A stretch of 64,000 nucleotides of DNA. It comes from Prochlorococcus sp. AG-409-P19. Its GTDB lineage: Bacteria > Cyanobacteriota > Cyanobacteriia > PCC-6307 > Cyanobiaceae. The translations under genes were made by a program, and so were the position numbers. Within the stretch, counting starts at the first letter, position 1. Each line of letters starts with the position of its first letter. A model generated the notes under the pieces. That model saw nothing but the letters and a program-made list of their open reading frames with translations. It was not told the DNA's origin and did no database searches. Of the stretch, positions 62,424 through 64,000 are shown in pieces. Where the stretch lies: contig QCKO01000002.1 in NCBI GenBank assembly GCA_003215315.1, positions 1 to 64,000 on the forward strand, in the 5' to 3' direction.

Positions 62424-62508
62424 GGAGGGGTGGTCGAGTGGTTGATGGCTCTGGTCTTGAAAACCAGCGAGGTGAGAGCCTCCGTGGGTTCGAATCCCAC
62501 CCCCTCCG
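62424..62508 (+). tRNA. tRNA-Ser (anticodon UGA)
   Basis: 85 nt. Acceptor GGAGGGG pairs with CCCCTCC, discriminator G; anticodon loop CTTGAAA gives TGA; long variable arm (GAGGTGAGAGCCTC) typical of class II serine tRNA; T-arm GTGGG-TTCGAAT-CCCAC. No CCA encoded. All arms pair. Confidence 0.97.
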
Positions 62509-62658
62509 CTCAAAGCAATCCATAGAAAGCAAATAGAAACAAAGCCTTTCTATGTCTTTTCTTGTATAAGGTTATGAATTTATATTCTATTTCCTGCTAC
62601 TGAAATGCACGCATCATCACATTCATAAAAAGGATCAACAATATGCTTTAATAAAGAA

Positions 62659-62832
62659 ATGACTGAAAAAATTAAAAAAAAACAAATAGACTTAACTGAT
62701 CAACCTGATTTTAATGAGACAGATCAAAGATTAGAATGTGGATGGTATACCCAAATAGAAGGAAGTGGACAAAGGAAAAGATATTTAAGATCAATAAAAG
62801 AAAAGATAAATATTAATCAGCCTGCAAAATAA
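62659..62832 (+). CDS. Basic soluble protein (57 aa)
   Basis: MTEKIKKKQIDLTDQPDFNE, then CGWYTQIEGSGQRKRYLRSI. Charged, protein-like, 150 bp after tRNA-Ser. Unknown function. Confidence 0.6.
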   Translation: MTEKIKKKQIDLTDQPDFNETDQRLECGWYTQIEGSGQRKRYLRSIKEKININQPAK

Positions 62833-63142
62833 ACATAATACCAATAATCTTATAGAAAAGTATAAATACTAAATATATACAGATATAGCAAAGTAAATCA
62901 AGATTTTTTTTTCGAAATTCGATAAAAGAAATATAATTTCCATATAGTCAAGAAACTAAGTACATATCTAATACTTTATTCTGGAGTAAATGATGTTATA
63001 GTTAGAAAGCTATTAGAATCATAATTCTAGGTCAATCAGGATTTTATCAACAAACAAATAGACTATGCGCTAAACACATTTGAAATTAAAGGTGTTATTA
63101 TTAATAAGAATAAATCATTCAATCAACTTATCCAGAAGAATA
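62833..63142. other. Intergenic, no gene seen
   Basis: About 310 bp, very AT-rich. Confidence 0.45.
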
Positions 63143-63313
63143 ATGAAAAAAGAACGTTACTTAAAAGATCGAGAAGCTATAGTAAGGGCTGATATATGGA
63201 AAGAGATCACTTCATCCTGCAAGTCAATGAGAGTAGAACTTGGCTATACAAATCTACAAATAGTTGATTTTCTAAAAGAAATTACCAGAACATTTGAGAA
63301 AGACCAAGTATAA
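63143..63313 (+). CDS. Soluble helical protein (56 aa)
   Basis: Start at Met22 of the track ORF (63143): MKKERYLKDREAIVRADIWK, SSCKSMRVELGYTNLQIVDF. Charged and helical. No domain. Confidence 0.6.
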   Translation: MKKERYLKDREAIVRADIWKEITSSCKSMRVELGYTNLQIVDFLKEITRTFEKDQV

Positions 63314-63680
63314 AGGTACTTTAGTAATTAATGTACAAACTTAATTACTAAGATCATAAGCTGTCTATATCTAGCAATACAAAGTAAAAAGGTCAATAGA
63401 ATATTAGAAGTTAATTAATTATAAAAAGGTGAGTTTTATATTCACGTCTATAAGAAAGGAACAATAAAGATAATATAGTGGGCGCCTTATTTATCCTTGC
63501 CAAGCATCCCTTATTGAAATACATTATTGAAATTATTCTTACTCCAAATTAATTAGCACATATAACAAAGATAAAAAATCGACCTGCGAAGAATTAAATA
63601 TCACGGTCTGGCGAATAAAAAAATTATAATTAATTTACATATTAACTAAAATTGAAAGAAAAATTGAAAGAAATTTTATA
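63314..63680. other. Intergenic, no gene seen
   Basis: About 367 bp, AT-rich. Confidence 0.45.
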
Positions 63681-63959
63681 TCAAATTCTAGCATTTGTAA
63701 GTTCTTCAATTCTTAAAATAGCTTTAGGAAAAGAGTTTATAGCTGATGGTATTCTCCAAAAGTAACCACCGATAACCGAACTAAAGTCTCCTAAACCCTT
63801 TACGACAATATTTTTATTGTTATGGTATGAGATACCTGCAATCCTTGAAGCTCTCCAAGGATTCCAAGCAGCTAGGTTAACTATTATTCGATATGCTGTA
63901 GGCCAAGGGTTATCTTTAAGCAGCAACTCTAACTTTTCTAAGTGATAATCTGCTTTCAT
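63681..63959 (-). CDS. Soluble hypothetical (92 aa)
   Basis: MKADYHLEKLELLLKDNPWP, then NPWRASRIAGISYHNNKNIV and a Gly-rich middle. Mixed alpha/beta with no signal peptide. Not recognised. Confidence 0.6.
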   Translation of the reverse strand: MKADYHLEKLELLLKDNPWPTAYRIIVNLAAWNPWRASRIAGISYHNNKNIVVKGLGDFSSVIGGYFWRIPSAINSFPKAILRIEELTNARI

Positions 63960-64000
63960 AGGCCTATTAGCAAGTATGTATAAAAGCGATAAGTTCCATC

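Noticed and set aside
62424-62508. tRNA-Ser as an island attachment site
   Set aside because: No integrase and no repeat of the tRNA 3' end seen downstream in the window.

Overview
The window looks like a chromosomal stretch of a marine picocyanobacterium, most probably low-light-adapted Prochlorococcus (LLI, NATL-like). This is inference from content: AT-rich DNA, many very small genes, several high-light-inducible (Hli) proteins including a four-gene hli operon, a Som-type porin, and families typical of marine picocyanobacteria (DUF3764, DUF2811, DUF2839, DUF4278, DUF3721). No search was run, so all family names come from reading motifs.

The only long conserved core block is 16.4-28.2 kb. 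It holds a complete urease locus: ureDABC on the minus strand, and ureEFG divergent on the plus strand. This runs straight into the urea ABC transporter urtABCDE, which has an exact GTA-N8-TAC NtcA-type palindrome upstream of urtA and a stem-loop between urtA and urtB. The phosphate-binding protein gene pstS follows in convergent orientation. Imported urea would be hydrolysed to ammonium and CO2, and the locus is probably controlled by nitrogen status.

The rest is accessory-type DNA: scattered small genes, pseudogenes and paralogue pairs. 0-5.5 kb: ferredoxin, an Hli protein, peroxiredoxin Q and several small membrane proteins. 5.6-8.7 kb: a 300-bp repeat, a decayed second pstS, a porin with a His/Met-rich N-terminus, and a divergent pair of DUF3721 proteins. 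8.8-16.3 kb: a ribbon-helix-helix protein, DUF805, a CP12-like tail protein, DUF1330 and many tiny membrane proteins. 28.7-36.5 kb: a TPR glycosyltransferase-like protein, two DUF4278 genes that share an identical leader, and an Hli protein. 37-48 kb: a CobW-type GTPase with a His-repeat, DUF1499, a cupin lipoprotein, a SRAP/YedK protein, a 2OG-Fe(II) oxygenase-like protein, DUF2811 and a histone-H1-like protein. 48.4-64 kb: the inverted second copy of the 300-bp repeat, two DUF3764 paralogues, a PPC(DUF296)-glutaredoxin fusion, the hli operon with a structured GC-rich leader, a thiamine-binding-family protein, a nitroreductase and tRNA-Ser(UGA).

The ORF track only lists frames of about 60 aa or more. 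About 40 further short genes (29-59 aa) were read directly from the sequence; several end in ATGA overlaps or carry strong Shine-Dalgarno sites. I found no CRISPR array, transposase, integrase or rRNA. The best leads for something undescribed are the structured RNA ahead of the hli operon, the inverted 300-bp repeat with tandem sRNA-like units, and a 33-aa gene with a near-perfect ribosome-binding site and a 20-bp terminator.
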